The position numbers were made by a program, and so were the translations under genes. Below the pieces are notes generated by a model. The model ran no database searches. It worked only from the letters and a program-made list of their open reading frames with translations, and had not been told where the DNA came from. Positions 13,201 through 25,094 of a stretch of DNA of 64,000 nucleotides are shown in pieces (positions within the stretch are counted from its first letter, which is position 1; every line of letters begins with the position of its first letter). Source of the DNA: Liolophura sinensis (taxonomy: Eukaryota; Mollusca; Polyplacophora; Chitonida; Chitonidae); assembly GCF_032854445.1 (NCBI RefSeq), contig NC_088301.1, positions 39,109,187-39,173,186 on the forward strand. The letters are read 5' to 3'.

Positions 13201-15002
13201 AACACTCATTGCGAAAAGTGTTTTTTGACGATAAAGTATCCTTCAGTATGGTGTTTGTTTAAAAAATCTTTCTGCTGTCAAACCTGTCAAGTTTCTAAAG
13301 TAACGAAGTTTTCATTAGTCTTCCTCAAATAATTTCAACACAGCGTTACTTTATAGAGTGTATACCTCTGCAATATGTCTGAATTTTCCATTATTCCTGC
13401 ACATGTAGGTCTAGTAGATATACGTGTGGTCTATATCAAATTTAAGAGATTCAGTTTTGGAAAATTTTAGTGAAGCGACACGTCCGTACATGTACAGATC
13501 AATTTAAATGCAAGTGAGTACGTTACGCTGGGGAACTTTAGCTGAAGCATGATACCCTTGTGGTTGGTAGTCAAGACGTCTTGATTGTATTGCTCGAGCA
13601 CGCGCAGCCTAATTTACGAAGTCAACCTTTCAAGAGCCGTCAATTACGGTTGTTACCGGAGGTGGAATGGTTGGGAATGCGTGTAAGGAGTTGGGGTCGT
13701 GCATTCTGATCCATGATTCCTACTCTACCCGAGAACAGTGTGTCTAACACTTGAGTGTAAACTGATTTTAAGGTGGGTATACATATATATACCAACACGT
13801 TAAATTGAGCCTGACGAAATAGGTCAATTTTTTTCTCCAGGTGATCCAGTCTATGACCAGTGTAACAAGATGACATGATCAAAACAAGAAACTTCGCATA
13901 TAATTAAATGTAGATATGCTAATATCGTATATTTACAAGTGTATATATAATTAAATATGTAAGTGTCCTGTCCACCTGATTACTTCGTATGACGCTAAGG
14001 CTTTAACAATGCCTGGGGTGTAACTTGCTGAGTATATCTCGAAGAAAGAAAACTAGACAAGGGTAACAATGTAACGCGAGGTGCCATTGACATTATGAAG
14101 CTTTTTACAAACGTGCAATTTCATGAAGCAATTATTTAAAAAATTGTTTACACTATTTATGGGACGTAAATTTTTTCACAAACTAATGTACAAGTCTGAT
14201 TCGGTGTTCATACAGCTGTTTCGTTTAACAGACTGCTACTATGCATCGTTAAGCTGAAACAGTTCGGAACAATTTCCTTACATTTACCGCATTTGATACA
14301 AACTATTTCGGCACTCCAATGTCATGGCGAAATAGCCTCAAACAGTACAACGCCCCAAGTGATTTATGTTTTGACATCATAAATCAGGCAGTTTTGTGGG
14401 TACCGGAAGAAAAATTAAACAAAGAAGGAAATCACCATCGGCTATACATGATGAAAATCCCATGTGTGTCAAAGATGGCAATCAAAGGATAAGTATCAGT
14501 GTTGATGTTAATGTTAATGTTGACGACATGTGTGAGGTCTTCTAAAGATTTTATTTATGAAATTATTGCTGAGAAACCTGCGGATCGCCGTGGGTTTCCC
14601 AAAGGGTCGGTCCGGTTTCTCCCACCATAATGCTGGCTGCCGTCGTATAAGTGAAACATTCTAGAGTACGGCGTAAAACACCAATCAAAAAAAAAAAATA
14701 AAATAAATAAATTGCTGAGAATGTTACGTGTTATAAATGTTGAGTGCATCAGAGACATGGTTACGTACACTTACCTCAAACCGAAGGTCACCTGTAGGAG
14801 GTCGTCCATACGGTATTCCCAGGTAGTTCTCCACCTGTTTCTCCGGTAAGGGTTTAGTCACAAACCCACGCACTTGTCCGTATATTGTTTCTCGAACCTT
14901 CGACGTTGTCTCTGGCCCATAAGTATCGGCAACGACACACAAGAGCAGGACAGAGAGCACAGCTGTGTGAACGAAGACATTGTTATTGTTGTCCGTGATC
15001 AT
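1219..15002 (-). CDS. Neuroligin-like / type-B carboxylesterase, N-terminal part only
   Basis: Three coding exons on the minus strand join in frame: 15002-14775, 2683-2513 and 1363-1219. The start chosen is the ATG at 15002-15000 because it is followed by a hydrophobic stretch (VFVHTAVLSVLLLCVVA) that reads as a signal peptide. An upstream in-frame ATG at 15170 would add 56 basic residues. Family marks in order: YGQVRGF, then YLGIPYGRPPTGDLRF (exon 1); PPEPPRAW and the carboxylesterase signature EDCLYLNIYVP (exon 2); and FIHGGSNMAGMG with VITFNYRL (exon 3), which forms the oxyanion-hole region. The exon-3 wording (GGS, DGDVLA, VIVITxNYR) is closest to neuroligins. The catalytic serine region and everything after it lie beyond the left edge, so activity cannot be judged. 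Introns are about 12.1 kb and 1.15 kb, with GT-AG ends. Confidence 0.85.
1364..2512. other. Intron 2 of the esterase gene
   Basis: AT-rich intron between coding exons 2 and 3. No repeat family, RNA gene or conserved reading frame was recognised. Confidence 0.6.
3264..3350 (+). repeat. Short interspersed repeat, copy 1 of 2 seen
   Basis: About 87 bases starting aagttgtcaataa and ending tcaacacgat are clearly related to 18988-19074, sharing atgtatcttag, tgattgca and gatct-attcaaca blocks. Family unknown. Confidence 0.5.
8093..8363 (+). mobile_element. Full-length tRNA-derived SINE with target-site duplication
   Basis: The head has pol III boxes: an A-box in tggctcagttggttagcgcg and a B-box-like gagttcaagtcc. 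The body contains ggaaggtcttccagcaacc, tcccaccataatgctgg-like and tataagtgaaatattcttga blocks, and the tail is gtacggcgtaaaacaccaat plus AAATA repeats. A perfect 12-base duplication, tcaaaaagttcc, flanks it at 8081-8092 and 8364-8375, which proves insertion by target-primed retrotransposition and suggests a fairly recent event. This copy serves as the reference for the others in the window. Confidence 0.9.
8933..9165 (+). mobile_element. Degenerate tRNA-derived SINE
   Basis: Same family as the copy at 8093. It has ccatggcctagtggttaccgtgttagcgc as a decayed A-box region, gtgagttcaagc as the B-box, a shortened middle, then cctcccacctataatactgg, gtgaaatattcatgggtacgg and a caatcaaata tail. It carries many substitutions, so it is an old insertion. 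Confidence 0.75.
11404..11612 (-). mobile_element. Second type of tRNA-like SINE (candidate)
   Basis: Read on the minus strand, ctcgttagctcattcaccgg resembles a tRNA A-box region and gggctcgaatccgac is a near-canonical B-box about 55 bases on. The body differs from the common SINE of this window. No target-site duplication or tail was established. Confidence 0.4.
14575..14711 (+). mobile_element. 5'-truncated SINE (3' half)
   Basis: Contains the body from aacctgcggatcgccgtggg through cccaccataatgctggc, gtataagtgaaacattctag and gtacggcgtaaaacaccaat, then an A-rich AAATA tail. The tRNA-like head is missing. It sits in intron 1, only ~65 bases from the splice donor of the first esterase exon. 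Confidence 0.8.
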
Positions 15003-15545
15003 TCTTTCTCCGTTAACGCCAACTGATTCCCTGATCCGTGTTACGGTGTTGAGCCATGTGACAGCGTTGTACCGCAGGTTTTCTCGGCCTGGGACACGCT
15101 TCAGGAAAAGCGCTTCGCGTGTCCGTCTCTCATGCTCCGGTCGATACTCCAGCCGTAGTAGCCTTTTCAAAATGCTTTAAAGGTAAGCGGCGTATCGGGG
15201 TTAGCCTACCTTTGGGATAAATCCTACGAAGAGGAGAGTTTCATCTAACAGTCCCTTCCTAGCCACCCGAAGTGCTCGTCAAACACTGACCACTAGCGCA
15301 TCACTGTAGCCTGTTGCACAAAATAGCGTGCCTGGAATTCAGTGGTTTTATTTTGGAGCAATTAGCCAAATTAGTCGGCGTATGCTAAATTGATTTCCCT
15401 GGAGGCGATCAGGTACTAACAACACGGTGTTGTGTTTTTCTTCTTCTCTGTCCACATGTATGTGATACCACGCACGGAAGATTTTCCACTCCGTCCTCGG
15501 TAAGCCGACACGGTGTTATATATACTATAGCTGGCGCGGCCGGGT
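15003..15545 (-). promoter_or_regulatory. Upstream region of the esterase gene
   Basis: This stretch reads open on the minus strand back to an ATG at 15170, so it may encode an N-terminal extension or be 5' UTR. A TATA-like run (tatagtatatataa on the minus strand, 15517-15530) sits in a locally GC- and CpG-richer stretch and is a possible core promoter about 515 bases before the chosen start. This is weak, position-only evidence. Confidence 0.2.
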
Positions 15546-17214
15546 CACCTGAACCCAAGTCAAACCATCGCCAAACGGCCCTGCAGCAAAGAAACCACCG
15601 GCAACATCAGCCTGGTCGAGTACGGCTTAGATCCACTCAAGAGTTAGACACCCGGCTATTCTGTACCTTTCTCTGGCGTGTTAGCTGGTATATCCAAGCC
15701 GGTATCACTGCCGTGCTAATTACACACACAGTGTTCACTTCTTAGCCGTGGGCTTTCCACGCTGCGATCTGTTTTATTGCATTTCAATATGGACATGATG
15801 AGACGAAGGCCTATTGCCGTACCGTTGGAGGCTCTGTTAGCCTTTTGCAATTAAGTATATTATTGAGGGAAAGAATCGGCTGGTTTCACGGCCTGTCTAG
15901 CACTTCACAGATATCTGTTTCCTTTCAACATCACAGCAGACACTAATTCGCCCAGACTCGCGACAAGAAGCGATGCTATATAGTATTCCTGGGCAAATTC
16001 AGTTTGTCGACAACTGTTTTTTTCTTCTCTGCTCTCCACAACTGTAACAAATTATACTCTCTGTCGATGTTTTCACCGAGAAGCAGTGAGACAGGGGGAT
16101 GTTTTCCTACGGGAATTCGGCGAGCCTTCGCTAGGCTTAGCGTATAATGTGAATTTAAAAAGCTCTTTATCAGTCAGTAATGGCAGCTGAAACAAGCTGC
16201 TTCGCCCCTGGTACATATCGCGGGTGGCATTTGTCCCCCGGTTAATAATCCACTTGTTCTCTTCACTCACTGTCGCTCTGTAAACCCCTGTTACAGCTTT
16301 GCGGGTTAGCCGTCAAAAAGTCGGCCAAACTGGAAGCTTCCGGCTCAATTTGATCCGTCTGAAACAAGCCGACATTCTGTTCATTTACATAGATACGCAC
16401 ACACACACGCACAGACAAGCACATACCCCCCTCTCCCCCCCCCCCCCCCCCATAATGCTGGCCGCCGTCCTATAAGTGAAATATTTTTGAGTACGGCGTA
16501 AAATACCAATCAAACAAATAAATAAATCATATTGCCTTGCCAGTTCTGCGCCCGTTGAAATGCATTGTGATCCATCGTAGTAGTATACTCAGACGAAATC
16601 GTTACTGCTGACCCACAGCACTTTTGACCCTGAATGCTACATGTATTATCATCTGAATGTATGCTAGAGCTAAAAGGACAGCATGCATTAAATCGGATGT
16701 AAAATATATATCACTCCATGGAGATATGTGCCACGTACTATATAAGCATCTAATCTGAAGAAATCGAATGTTCGTACGGTACATATGTTTGCTGTGCGTA
16801 CATGAACTACATTTTATTATACATCTCGATATTCAATGGTGATTTTTGCTAAGTGCTAAGTTATTGTTGTGCTAATAAGGTGTTCAATGTTTTCATACTT
16901 CTCCATCCATGTTGTCACAGTCATTTTGCGGTAAATAGATTTTGCTTCCTCGCATCTTGTGACCGAGATACTAGAGGAATTTTCATTGAGCAGTTTGAGT
17001 GTTTCATTCATCATCGTATCGCGAACACTACTCACCAGTTTGCTTTAACCATTATCGTATCAAACTATGATTGTCTTACCGAGAAGTTGGTTTAACCATC
17101 ATCTTTTCGCAAAAACTATCAGGTCTTACCGACCACTTTGACTGTTATTAACATCACTGCCTTTTTTACCTAGTTCGCTTATGTCTTACTGCTAGGGGAT
17201 ATTAAAGTTGCTAC
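15546..17214. other. Intergenic stretch
   Basis: No gene recognised. It contains CA/CG-rich simple sequence near 16390, a C-run at 16433-16450 and the SINE tail that follows it. Confidence 0.5.
16451..16530 (+). mobile_element. SINE 3' tail next to a poly-C run
   Basis: Contains cataatgctggccgccgtcc, tataagtgaaatatttttga, gtacggcgtaaaataccaat and an AAATA tail. Only the last ~80 bases of the family are present, directly joined to a run of about 18 C. Confidence 0.75.
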
Positions 17215-17460
17215 TAATGAAGAGAGTAAGATCAAAGGGGCGACGACAGTGTGATAGCTGGCAAATGGCCACACTTAATTGATGAAATACCGCCACATGT
17301 CAGTTTAATCTCAATCAGGGTTTTATTCTAACTGTTCATGTACATGCTTAAATGGTAGCATGCTCGCTAGCACCATGACTTAAGCAGAATTAGTTTGTAA
17401 AAAATAGTGATGTTAATTGCAATTTATTAAGTCACCCGTGGGAAAATGTGTTAGTTATTT
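17215..17460 (+). repeat. Clustered repeat family R1, copy 1
   Basis: Carries the family landmarks in the order gcgacgacagtgtgata, gctggcaaatgg, gatgaaatac, aatctcaatcagggttttat, tctaactgttcatgta, gacttaagcagaatta and tgatgttaattgcaattta. The far end has decayed. The strand assignment is arbitrary: + means gcgacgacag reads on the given strand. Confidence 0.7.
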
Positions 17461-18377
17461 GGCACTAACGGTGTACTGTTTAAAAATCTGTTTCTTCCAC
17501 CCATTAATCCATTGCCGGTCGCTCAACACTTATCAACCCGCAATCGTCTTGGTATCGAAACAGCTTTGACATCTGATATTTGTCTAACTTCATTGATTCT
17601 ATGGACTTTTTGATGATCAGTAATCATGATATCTCAGGAAGACCTCACACTAAGAGTCGAGGGTAGAATAGAGATCACTGACTACTCTTAAAAATCAAAT
17701 GTGTACCCGTTTTTACACGTGTTTGTGTAGCCTGCAATAAAGGCAAGGTATTATCAAATGGACACATTTTGTGTACATTATGTATATAAAGTTCACATTA
17801 ATGATCCTGTGCAATTTGTTAAAAAATTATGTTTGCCTATAATACACATCCTGTGTATTTTTTGTGCACAATTCCTTTTAGAGAGTACATGCATACTGTA
17901 CAAAGAGTTATAATCATACGTATCGCACTTACAGTTATGCCTTTCTAAATACCGTGTTATACATGAGCCAACTATTAGAAATAAGTAAATCGCGCAAACT
18001 AAGACGACTCACTAATCAGCGTAAGTCAATCTCTAACCATGATTTCCTACTTACTATATGATATCTTGCTACATTCGTACGTTGTCATTATTAGTGGGTT
18101 TCCGTGATCAGTGTGAAGAAAGTTCCAATCTGTGATGAAAGTACCGAATCACCCATTTCCTCATATTGCACACCGATTCTCGGCCAATGACCATAGGCTC
18201 GGAAATACAGGTTTTTGACTCTTTCAGCGATCAACATTTCAAACCAAGCATGGCATCACGAAGAACATTATGTGTTGATTAGTGATCACGATGTTGCACT
18301 ACTATGACATCTCACTAAGGGACAATGCCTGGATCAGTGGTTATGGCTTCGCTGTAGCAATATAATAAGACTTGAAG

Positions 18378-18637
18378 CCTAGAGAGTGAAAGCAGAGCAG
18401 CGACGACAGTGTGATAATTGGCAAATGGTGACACGTAACCGGTGAAATACGACCTTTTGTCAATTAATCTCATTAAAGCTTTTATTCTAACTGTTCATGT
18501 AAGTGCTTAAATAGTAGCATAATCAGAATTATTATTAATTAATAATGAATTAATCAGAATTACATCAAAAAAATGCAGTGATGTTAGCAGAATTTATTAG
18601 ATATCTCTCGTTTAGAATTACTCAGCGTTGTGTCTAG
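18378..18637 (+). repeat. Clustered repeat family R1, copy 2
   Basis: Contains agagtgaaagcagagcag, gcgacgacagtgtgataatt, ggcaaatggtgacacgtaac, cggtgaaatacgacc, tttattctaactgttcatgt and gcagtgatgttagcagaatt. A short attaatt-rich insertion interrupts it near 18530. Confidence 0.7.
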
Positions 18638-18987
18638 ATTGGTGGATTAAAACTAACTACGACGTCTTACTGGGAACTGTCTCCCAGTTCGTGTTCGCGG
18701 TTTCAAAATGACTACCCCTTCTTACACTGACTTCCAAATCATCCCTTCGCACCGGCCCAGGGATCTTACAGAAATTCGTATACGAAACCTCAACGAAGAT
18801 GGAGGTTCCAGGTCAATAATAGCAAGGCCAATTCCCAAAACTGCGTTTAAACACAAACTATCAAAGAGCTAAGAAAGGATGTACATAAATAGGACGGAGC
18901 AGTCAACAATGATGCTGGAAAGACGCAAGGTAAGTTCTGGACAACTGGGAGAAATCAGTATTCAAATACTGTACGATGCTGAAATAT

Positions 18988-19074
18988 AAGTTGTCGATAA
19001 CACATTATGTATCTTAGCTGCGCTTTGATTGCAACTGTTCGTGTATCCAACGTGCCGATCTCATTCAACAGGAT
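18988..19074 (+). repeat. Short interspersed repeat, copy 2 of 2 seen
   Basis: Partner of 3264-3350, with the same blocks in the same order and roughly one change in four to five bases. Confidence 0.5.
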
Positions 19075-19547
19075 TAATATACATCAACTAACCCCGGGTT
19101 AAGCGCAAGTAGATCATGAAGCAGAGTACAAGAGATTCTGTCCATATTTACTTGCAAGAGAATTATACTCATTGTAAAACTTAGGAAAGTTTGAGTGAAG
19201 GGTTTGATGGAATAACCTTGACATAAAAACCATTAGTTTTGCAGTAATAACTTGTGACGTTGATTGAAATGACATAACACACAGGATCTCTAAAATGCTA
19301 CAAGGCAAGATATGTACACGCAGGGCCCTTCGGTACATTGCTGTTCAAGTATGCATAATTTACAATGTCAAAGTTAAACCTATTCCTCGTGTCGTACAGT
19401 CTGCGAATTACTATTACCCATAGTAATACCTATACACTGTTGACATATGGTTTCCCCGATTTTCACATAGATGCTATTGGGAACCTGGATGAACAACAAA
19501 ACATCCCATGAATGGTACACACACACGCGGTGCAATGACCCAGGATA

Positions 19548-19627
19548 ATCTCACCAATGCGGTCGCTGGGAGATCACGTCGTATAAGTGAAATATCCACG
19601 AGTACGGCGTAAAACACCAATCAGTTA
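19548..19627 (+). mobile_element. Internally deleted SINE
   Basis: The block tctcaccaatgcggtcgctg from the SINE head joins directly to cgtcgtataagtgaaatatc and gtacggcgtaaaacaccaat, so roughly 140 bases of the middle are missing. Confidence 0.7.
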
Positions 19628-19639
19628 ATTAATTTAATA

Positions 19640-21186
19640 TGTGATAATGACAGTGAAAACTCACTGATCACGCAATGACTTGGTCCTTGAGAATGGGTGC
19701 TCGTCTCACGCGATATCGTGCCACATACAGCACTGATTATAATGCAGCAGTTAATACAGGCAGATCTGGTATCTGGGCTGTGCCGTTAACATTGACGATG
19801 TGTACTAAGATTTTGAAATTCGTAGAGATGGAACGTAGACCGTTATCACACACACACGTTCCCTGCGGTTTCATGCCAAGGTGACAAAAAAAACCCATTA
19901 AACTTCTTATTATTCTTTCAAAACTTCACGCGGCACTCCCACGAGGAAGTTTAAGCCGACATTACCAAACGTAAACCAAGGTACGCAGACATTGTGGTGT
20001 CTGAAATGTATTACTAGTGTCCATATCTATTCCCCAATAGACTCTCCGAGAATAATACCGAATAACTTAACTTCTACTGGATTTTAACTCTTTCATAAGG
20101 CATTCCCTTCCTTGTCTCACAAGAAACTAATTTAAACTTGAGACCGTGTGGCTATAAATTGTAAACAAAAACTGCTTATCGGGCTAACGACAGTCCCTTG
20201 TACACCAGACATAACGGACAGTACCGTCAGCGACGATGCCAAGTTATTCCAGTTCACATGAAATAACCAAGATACAGCCTCCATCTTGTGCTGCTATGGA
20301 CAGAAATCTGGCTAGTCTGCCATTATTCATTGAAACAGCGTTGTGTTGCAATCTACGCTGCCTACACTGTATGACATATTTACTACATGTTTCAACTAGA
20401 AATCAGCATACCATACCTCCAATCGTGTACCGCGGATGTAAAAAGGCATAAGGTATGCTTATTGACTTGTTATCTATCTCATGGTTCATTGTGCATGAAT
20501 GTACGATTAAACGAACACAAACAATTAAAAAGAACTCCACAGAATAACTGAATTTTTGAATCTTTTGTGTTTTTTAAGCTTGATTGAACATGTGCGCCAG
20601 ACATTTTAAGACGTTCCACTCATATTTTCAAGCTAGAGTGTGACACTTATCAAACTCATTAATGAGAATTAGGATGAAGGCTCTTAAATATTACCCTTTG
20701 CAGTTAATAGTCCTGTAATGAAAATGTGTAAGCAGGATCGAAATCTTATAAACGTTTGAAGTCATCGTAGAAGTTTAGTTTCATTGTCAGCTAAGTGTAA
20801 TTCATACTTATTTCATGTTTACGATGGCGTCGTTTTAATTAAGTAGATGTTTCAAGAATTTAATACCCTCGACCCACAAATATTCAGAACATTTCTAGCA
20901 ACCAATTTTACTCACCGCGAATAAGTCTGTTTCACTTTTTGGGGTTAATACAACGAATGGATCAGAACCTAATTTAGTGAATTTATATTGAAATTTAATT
21001 GGCCTTAAATATAAACTTAGTATGATAATATTTTCTGGTCTTTATATCACCAAACGGCTAAAGGTCACATATGTGTATACGTTATGTACGAGAGTGGAAT
21101 ATAGATCTAGATTTCTATATAGACCGGCTTGTTCTGAACACTGAACAAAAGGCTGCCCTGATACATTATACCGTAAATGGTCACTA
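19640..21186. other. Intergenic stretch without recognised content
   Basis: AT-rich. The short open frames here (for example near 19675 and 20236) show no domain or start/splice context that I can support. Confidence 0.5.
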
Positions 21187-21500
21187 TGCATTGTTTTAAT
21201 ATTACTATATGTTAAATGCTATGACAACGCAGGATTTTGATAATTGTACGCAAGTGACATCTAATAAATTGCAAATAACATCAAATATCACTCTATGTTA
21301 AATGTGATGACAACACAACTTTTGAGTAATTCTAGACAAATGACGCCTAATAAAATGCAATTAACATCACTAAATTTCACCAAATTTTCCATAAGAAGTG
21401 ATGGTGGTGGTGGGATTGCTGCTATTTAAGTATTTAAACGAACAGTTAAAGTAAAACTCTATCTGAGGTAAACTGAAATGAGATAAAACTGTTTCCCAGG
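21187..21500 (-). repeat. Clustered repeat family R1, copy 3, with duplicated end
   Basis: The family's distal end (atgtgatgacaacac, gagtaattctagac, taataaattgcaattaacat) is present twice in tandem, at about 21190-21280 and 21290-21370. The body continues to aacagttaaagtaaaactct and gaggtaaactgaaatgagat. The gcgacgacag end is lost. Confidence 0.6.
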
Positions 21501-21654
21501 AGTTTCCTGTCACGCGGTAATCGTTGATTTCAGTTTTGATATGGCTAATTATCCTTAGTAATAGTAATTCACCAAAGGATCGTGTGTATAACTTGTCTTA
21601 AAGCATTTGTCAGATGACTTTTATATGAACATGTCAGTCAACGCCGCGATCTAT

Positions 21655-21895
21655 TACTTGTAAGGGATATATATATAAATCGCAATTAACATGACTGCAT
21701 TTTTTTTCTTTACCTAATTTTGCTTAAGCCAGGGTATTACGGGGCATGTCGATAGCTACTATCTATGCATTTAGATAAACAGTTAGAATAAACCTTGACT
21801 GATGTAAATTGACAAGATGACGTTTTTCACCGGTTACGAGAGACACTGTCGTCGCTGCTCTTGTTTTACTCTCTATGTTGTACGTCTGTATAACA
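21655..21895 (-). repeat. Clustered repeat family R1, copy 4
   Basis: Contains atcgcaattaacatgactgc, a T-run, ttgcttaagcca, aacagttagaataaaccttg, aaattgacaagatgacg, tcaccggttacg and actgtcgtcgctgctcttg, in family order on the minus strand. Confidence 0.75.
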
Positions 21896-22366
21896 ACTCT
21901 TACTACATGACTCCGATATTACCACTTGTGTTGAATATTGTTTTGGAAACTGGTCTTGATTATACTGAACGGAACGCCCAATATGGCTGAATATTGATGC
22001 AGCTGGGTGAAATACAAAATTCAGACCAAACGATTGCTTTTAAGGAGTTTCCTAAGTTTACGTCCTCTAAACATTCTGCTTTTATTTCAGTAGATTTTGA
22101 TATTTTTCCCTATCCAAGCATCAGTTTTACCATTCCTCTCAATTCCTCTGATGTCCCGTACAACATATTGCTTATATTCAGTGCACACAATCCAAGAGAT
22201 TGATGCTTGGATGCTCTTGGTTTGCAAATAATTGAAAGACGTACATGATGATAAGTTATTCTTTATCACCAATTTTACAACATCCTGTGTGAAAGTGTGA
22301 CTGATTTCAATAAATGATATTCTGGCCTAAAGCTTAAGATTTGTTGCATTCATTTCTCGTAAATGT

Positions 22367-22574
22367 TATGAATATGATGTTTCCGAAAAGCAATGCTAAT
22401 AAATAGTGACACTACTGCAGTAGTGTGCCACCTGGCTACGCATTTATAGATCCACTCTGATAGATAATAGATCAAACTGCATTTCTAATAAATAATAAAT
22501 GCCAAACAATCTCGCCAAAAACAAGGTATCATTTCACAGCCACTGATTGTATATCAAACTCATGCAAATATTTT
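22367..22574 (+). repeat. 208-bp near-identical duplication, copy 1
   Basis: Matches 24887-25094 with one substitution (t versus c at 22486/25006) and no gaps, 2,520 bases apart in direct orientation. It begins tatgaatatgatgtttcc and ends catgcaaatatttt. A perfect 16-base palindrome cactactgcagtagtg lies at 22410-22425. No coding content recognised. Confidence 0.95.
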
Positions 22575-23779
22575 ATTACATGCCAGTAATAATTCTCACT
22601 TGAATGATTTTTTGTCGATAGTAAACAATTATGAATTGTCATCTAGTGTTTTGAGTTCACAGATTTTTGGATATGAAACTGTTAGATACAGTTTCACAAA
22701 CTGTGTTTGCTATCAATTATTAAACCACTTCTACCTCTCCAGAAATGGGCACTCACCTGAGGACGTTTGTCAATACAGCATATGAAAAGGTTCATTGAAA
22801 ATATGGGTTGGATGGGTACTCGGTACAGTTTCAAACATAATTAATTCCTGATATTTAGCTTTCAGAAAGGCTTTATGTCAGCTATTGATGCAAGTTTGGG
22901 GGCACAATTGAGCATGCATGTGTGAAATTCTGCATGACCTTGGCCAACGCTGGAGTGTTGCATGTTAATAATATAAACGTTATCTGTAAAACCATATGGC
23001 TAGCAGACTGCTCGGTACAAGAACCAGCCACAGTGTGTCATGGGCGGGAAGCAAACGTCTGAGAGGCGTTGAAGGATGACTTGGTTGGTTAGCGTGCCGC
23101 TTGTCATGATCTGTCATTTTGCGAGTTAGTAAGACCGCCACACGTATAAACATTAAGTTATCAATAAACGCAACTTTAAAAGGGGTAAGCCTAGGTTAAC
23201 ACAGGTTACTGAAATCTATTCCAGCAAACACGTCCAGGGTTGTAAGTGATAGAAGGAATGACAAAACTGTTTAGCGAAATACAGCTATAATGTTTACTCC
23301 AAAATAACCAACAACAGTGTTTTTAAAAAATCGAGAAGAAACCCGATCTTCACCAAAGAACTATATTTTCGTCAGAAGTAACTATGTCATATTTGCGCAG
23401 TTAAGCTATACACACATACTTTGGTCAAATAAAGCAAGTTGGACATTTCTTTCCGTATGAATATCAATCAAACTTTTCATGTACATGAACTGTATTATGC
23501 AAATAACGTGGAAGGACTTTCCACTGTGAGGAGTACGTAAGCGCACCCGCAAAGTGTTTCAAAATTGCAGTCGTAGGACTTCAAGAAAAAGTTTGAGTCC
23601 TATGTAGTCCTTTTTTTCTTTGGAAACGTACTTTTGTGTGAATAAAGATATAGAATTAGTAAAGATTGTAGGAAATAAGTGTTACCATGAAACAGAATCG
23701 ATAATTATTAAGGTACATGTATACTAATACGTAACATGTGGCAACTAACCCAAACAGTACATGAATCCTGCTGGAGAGC

Positions 23780-23895
23780 ACATGTGGTAATTGACAAGAT
23801 GCCGTATTTCACCGGTTACGTGTGACCAGTTGCCAGCAATCAATCTGTCATCGCTGCTCTGGTTTTTCTCTGTATGCTGTGCGTCTTTAATTATG
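23780..23895 (-). repeat. Clustered repeat family R1, copy 5 (partial)
   Basis: Has attgacaagatgccgtattt, tcaccggttacgtgtgacca, tgccagcaatc, catcgctgctctgg and ctgtgcgtctttaattatg. The distal half is missing. Confidence 0.7.
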
Positions 23896-23920
23896 TTGTA
23901 TTCCTGCATAAACCAGGATT

Positions 23921-24025
23921 CTGCTGGTGGACTAAGTGTTCCCGAGGCCTAGCCCCTGTTAGTGGACTAAGTATCCCCGAGGCCTGGTCCCTGCTGGTGG
24001 AAAAAGTATCCCCGAGGCCTTGTCC
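23921..24025 (+). repeat. Three tandem copies of a 35-bp unit
   Basis: Units start at 23921, 23956 and 23991. Each carries ctgctggtgg (or ctgttagtgg), then a-aagt-t-ccccgaggcct. The array sits between two R1 copies. Confidence 0.85.
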
Positions 24026-24027
24026 AA

Positions 24028-24300
24028 TTGCATTGTGTTAATGTTATTGAATGTTAATTGTGATGACAACACAGCAGTTTGAAAAATTCTAGACCCGTGA
24101 CGTCTAATAAAGTGCAACCTAAATTGTTAAGTTATTTCTGCTACATGAACAGAATAAAACCCTAACTTGAAAAGAATTGAAAGTAATTGAAGTAAATTGA
24201 AAAGAGCCCGTTTTTCACCGGTTACGAGTGATCATTTGTCAGCAGTCGTCGCTGCTCTGGTTATTCTCCCAATGCTGTACGTCTTAATTATATCATTAAC
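24028..24300 (-). repeat. Clustered repeat family R1, copy 6
   Basis: Has attgtgatgacaacacagca, aattctagacccgtgacgtc, taataaagtgcaa, then gaataaaaccctaa, tttttcaccggttacgagtg, gtcagcagtcgtcgctgctc and atgctgtacgtcttaattat. Confidence 0.75.
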
Positions 24301-24886
24301 TTGGCATTCTATGTAAAGTATGTAGAGGAATGATAGGGCTGAAAGCTATATTTGTTATATATTTTTTATTTGATTTTTGTTTAACACCTTGCTCAGGAAT
24401 GTTCAGAGAATTGTATTTGTAATGCTACATCGTGTAATATAGACAAAGATATATCTGTGTGACTGGGGCAGGCCATCCTTTTTCGATTTTATGACCAATA
24501 CTCTACGCATTAGTTTCACTGCTTGGAATGTTTTAAGTCACACGCTTGTCATATAACAAGAAAAGAGGAGTAAAACAGAATCTTCGACTTACTAAACCAC
24601 GTCCTTTGTATTCGGTCTAAAAATTATAAACGGACTACGAGTTATAAATTTGAATGGAATATAGTGCCTGGAGTATAGACTGCCTTCCTTGATTTATCAA
24701 TAACTGATGAAAGTTCTCTCTCACATATTAGCATCTTGGTCTTGTTTTGGAAATGAGACTTACGAATATCGAATTGGAACGCCCCATCATTGTCAATGTC
24801 GATCGTGACGCCTAGACCCAAGTTTATTGACTTCTACGATTCAGAATTGCAATTATTGAGTCGTTTCAACCAATGGTACTTGAGAC

Positions 24887-25094
24887 TATGAATATGATGT
24901 TTCCGAAAAGCAATGCTAATAAATAGTGACACTACTGCAGTAGTGTGCCACCTGGCTACGCATTTATAGATCCACTCTGATAGATAATAGATCAAACTGC
25001 ATTTCCAATAAATAATAAATGCCAAACAATCTCGCCAAAAACAAGGTATCATTTCACAGCCACTGATTGTATATCAAACTCATGCAAATATTTT
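24887..25094 (+). repeat. 208-bp near-identical duplication, copy 2
   Basis: Second member of the pair described at 22367. The flanks diverge abruptly on both sides. Confidence 0.95.

Larger units (their letters stand above)
2684..14774. other. Intron 1 of the esterase gene (12.1 kb)
   Basis: Large first intron holding interspersed repeats, listed separately: a short repeat at 3264-3350, SINE copies at 8093 and 8933, a minus-strand tRNA-like SINE near 11405 and a SINE tail at 14575. There is a T-run near 3000. The remaining short open frames show no family resemblance or codon pattern that I trust. Confidence 0.6.
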
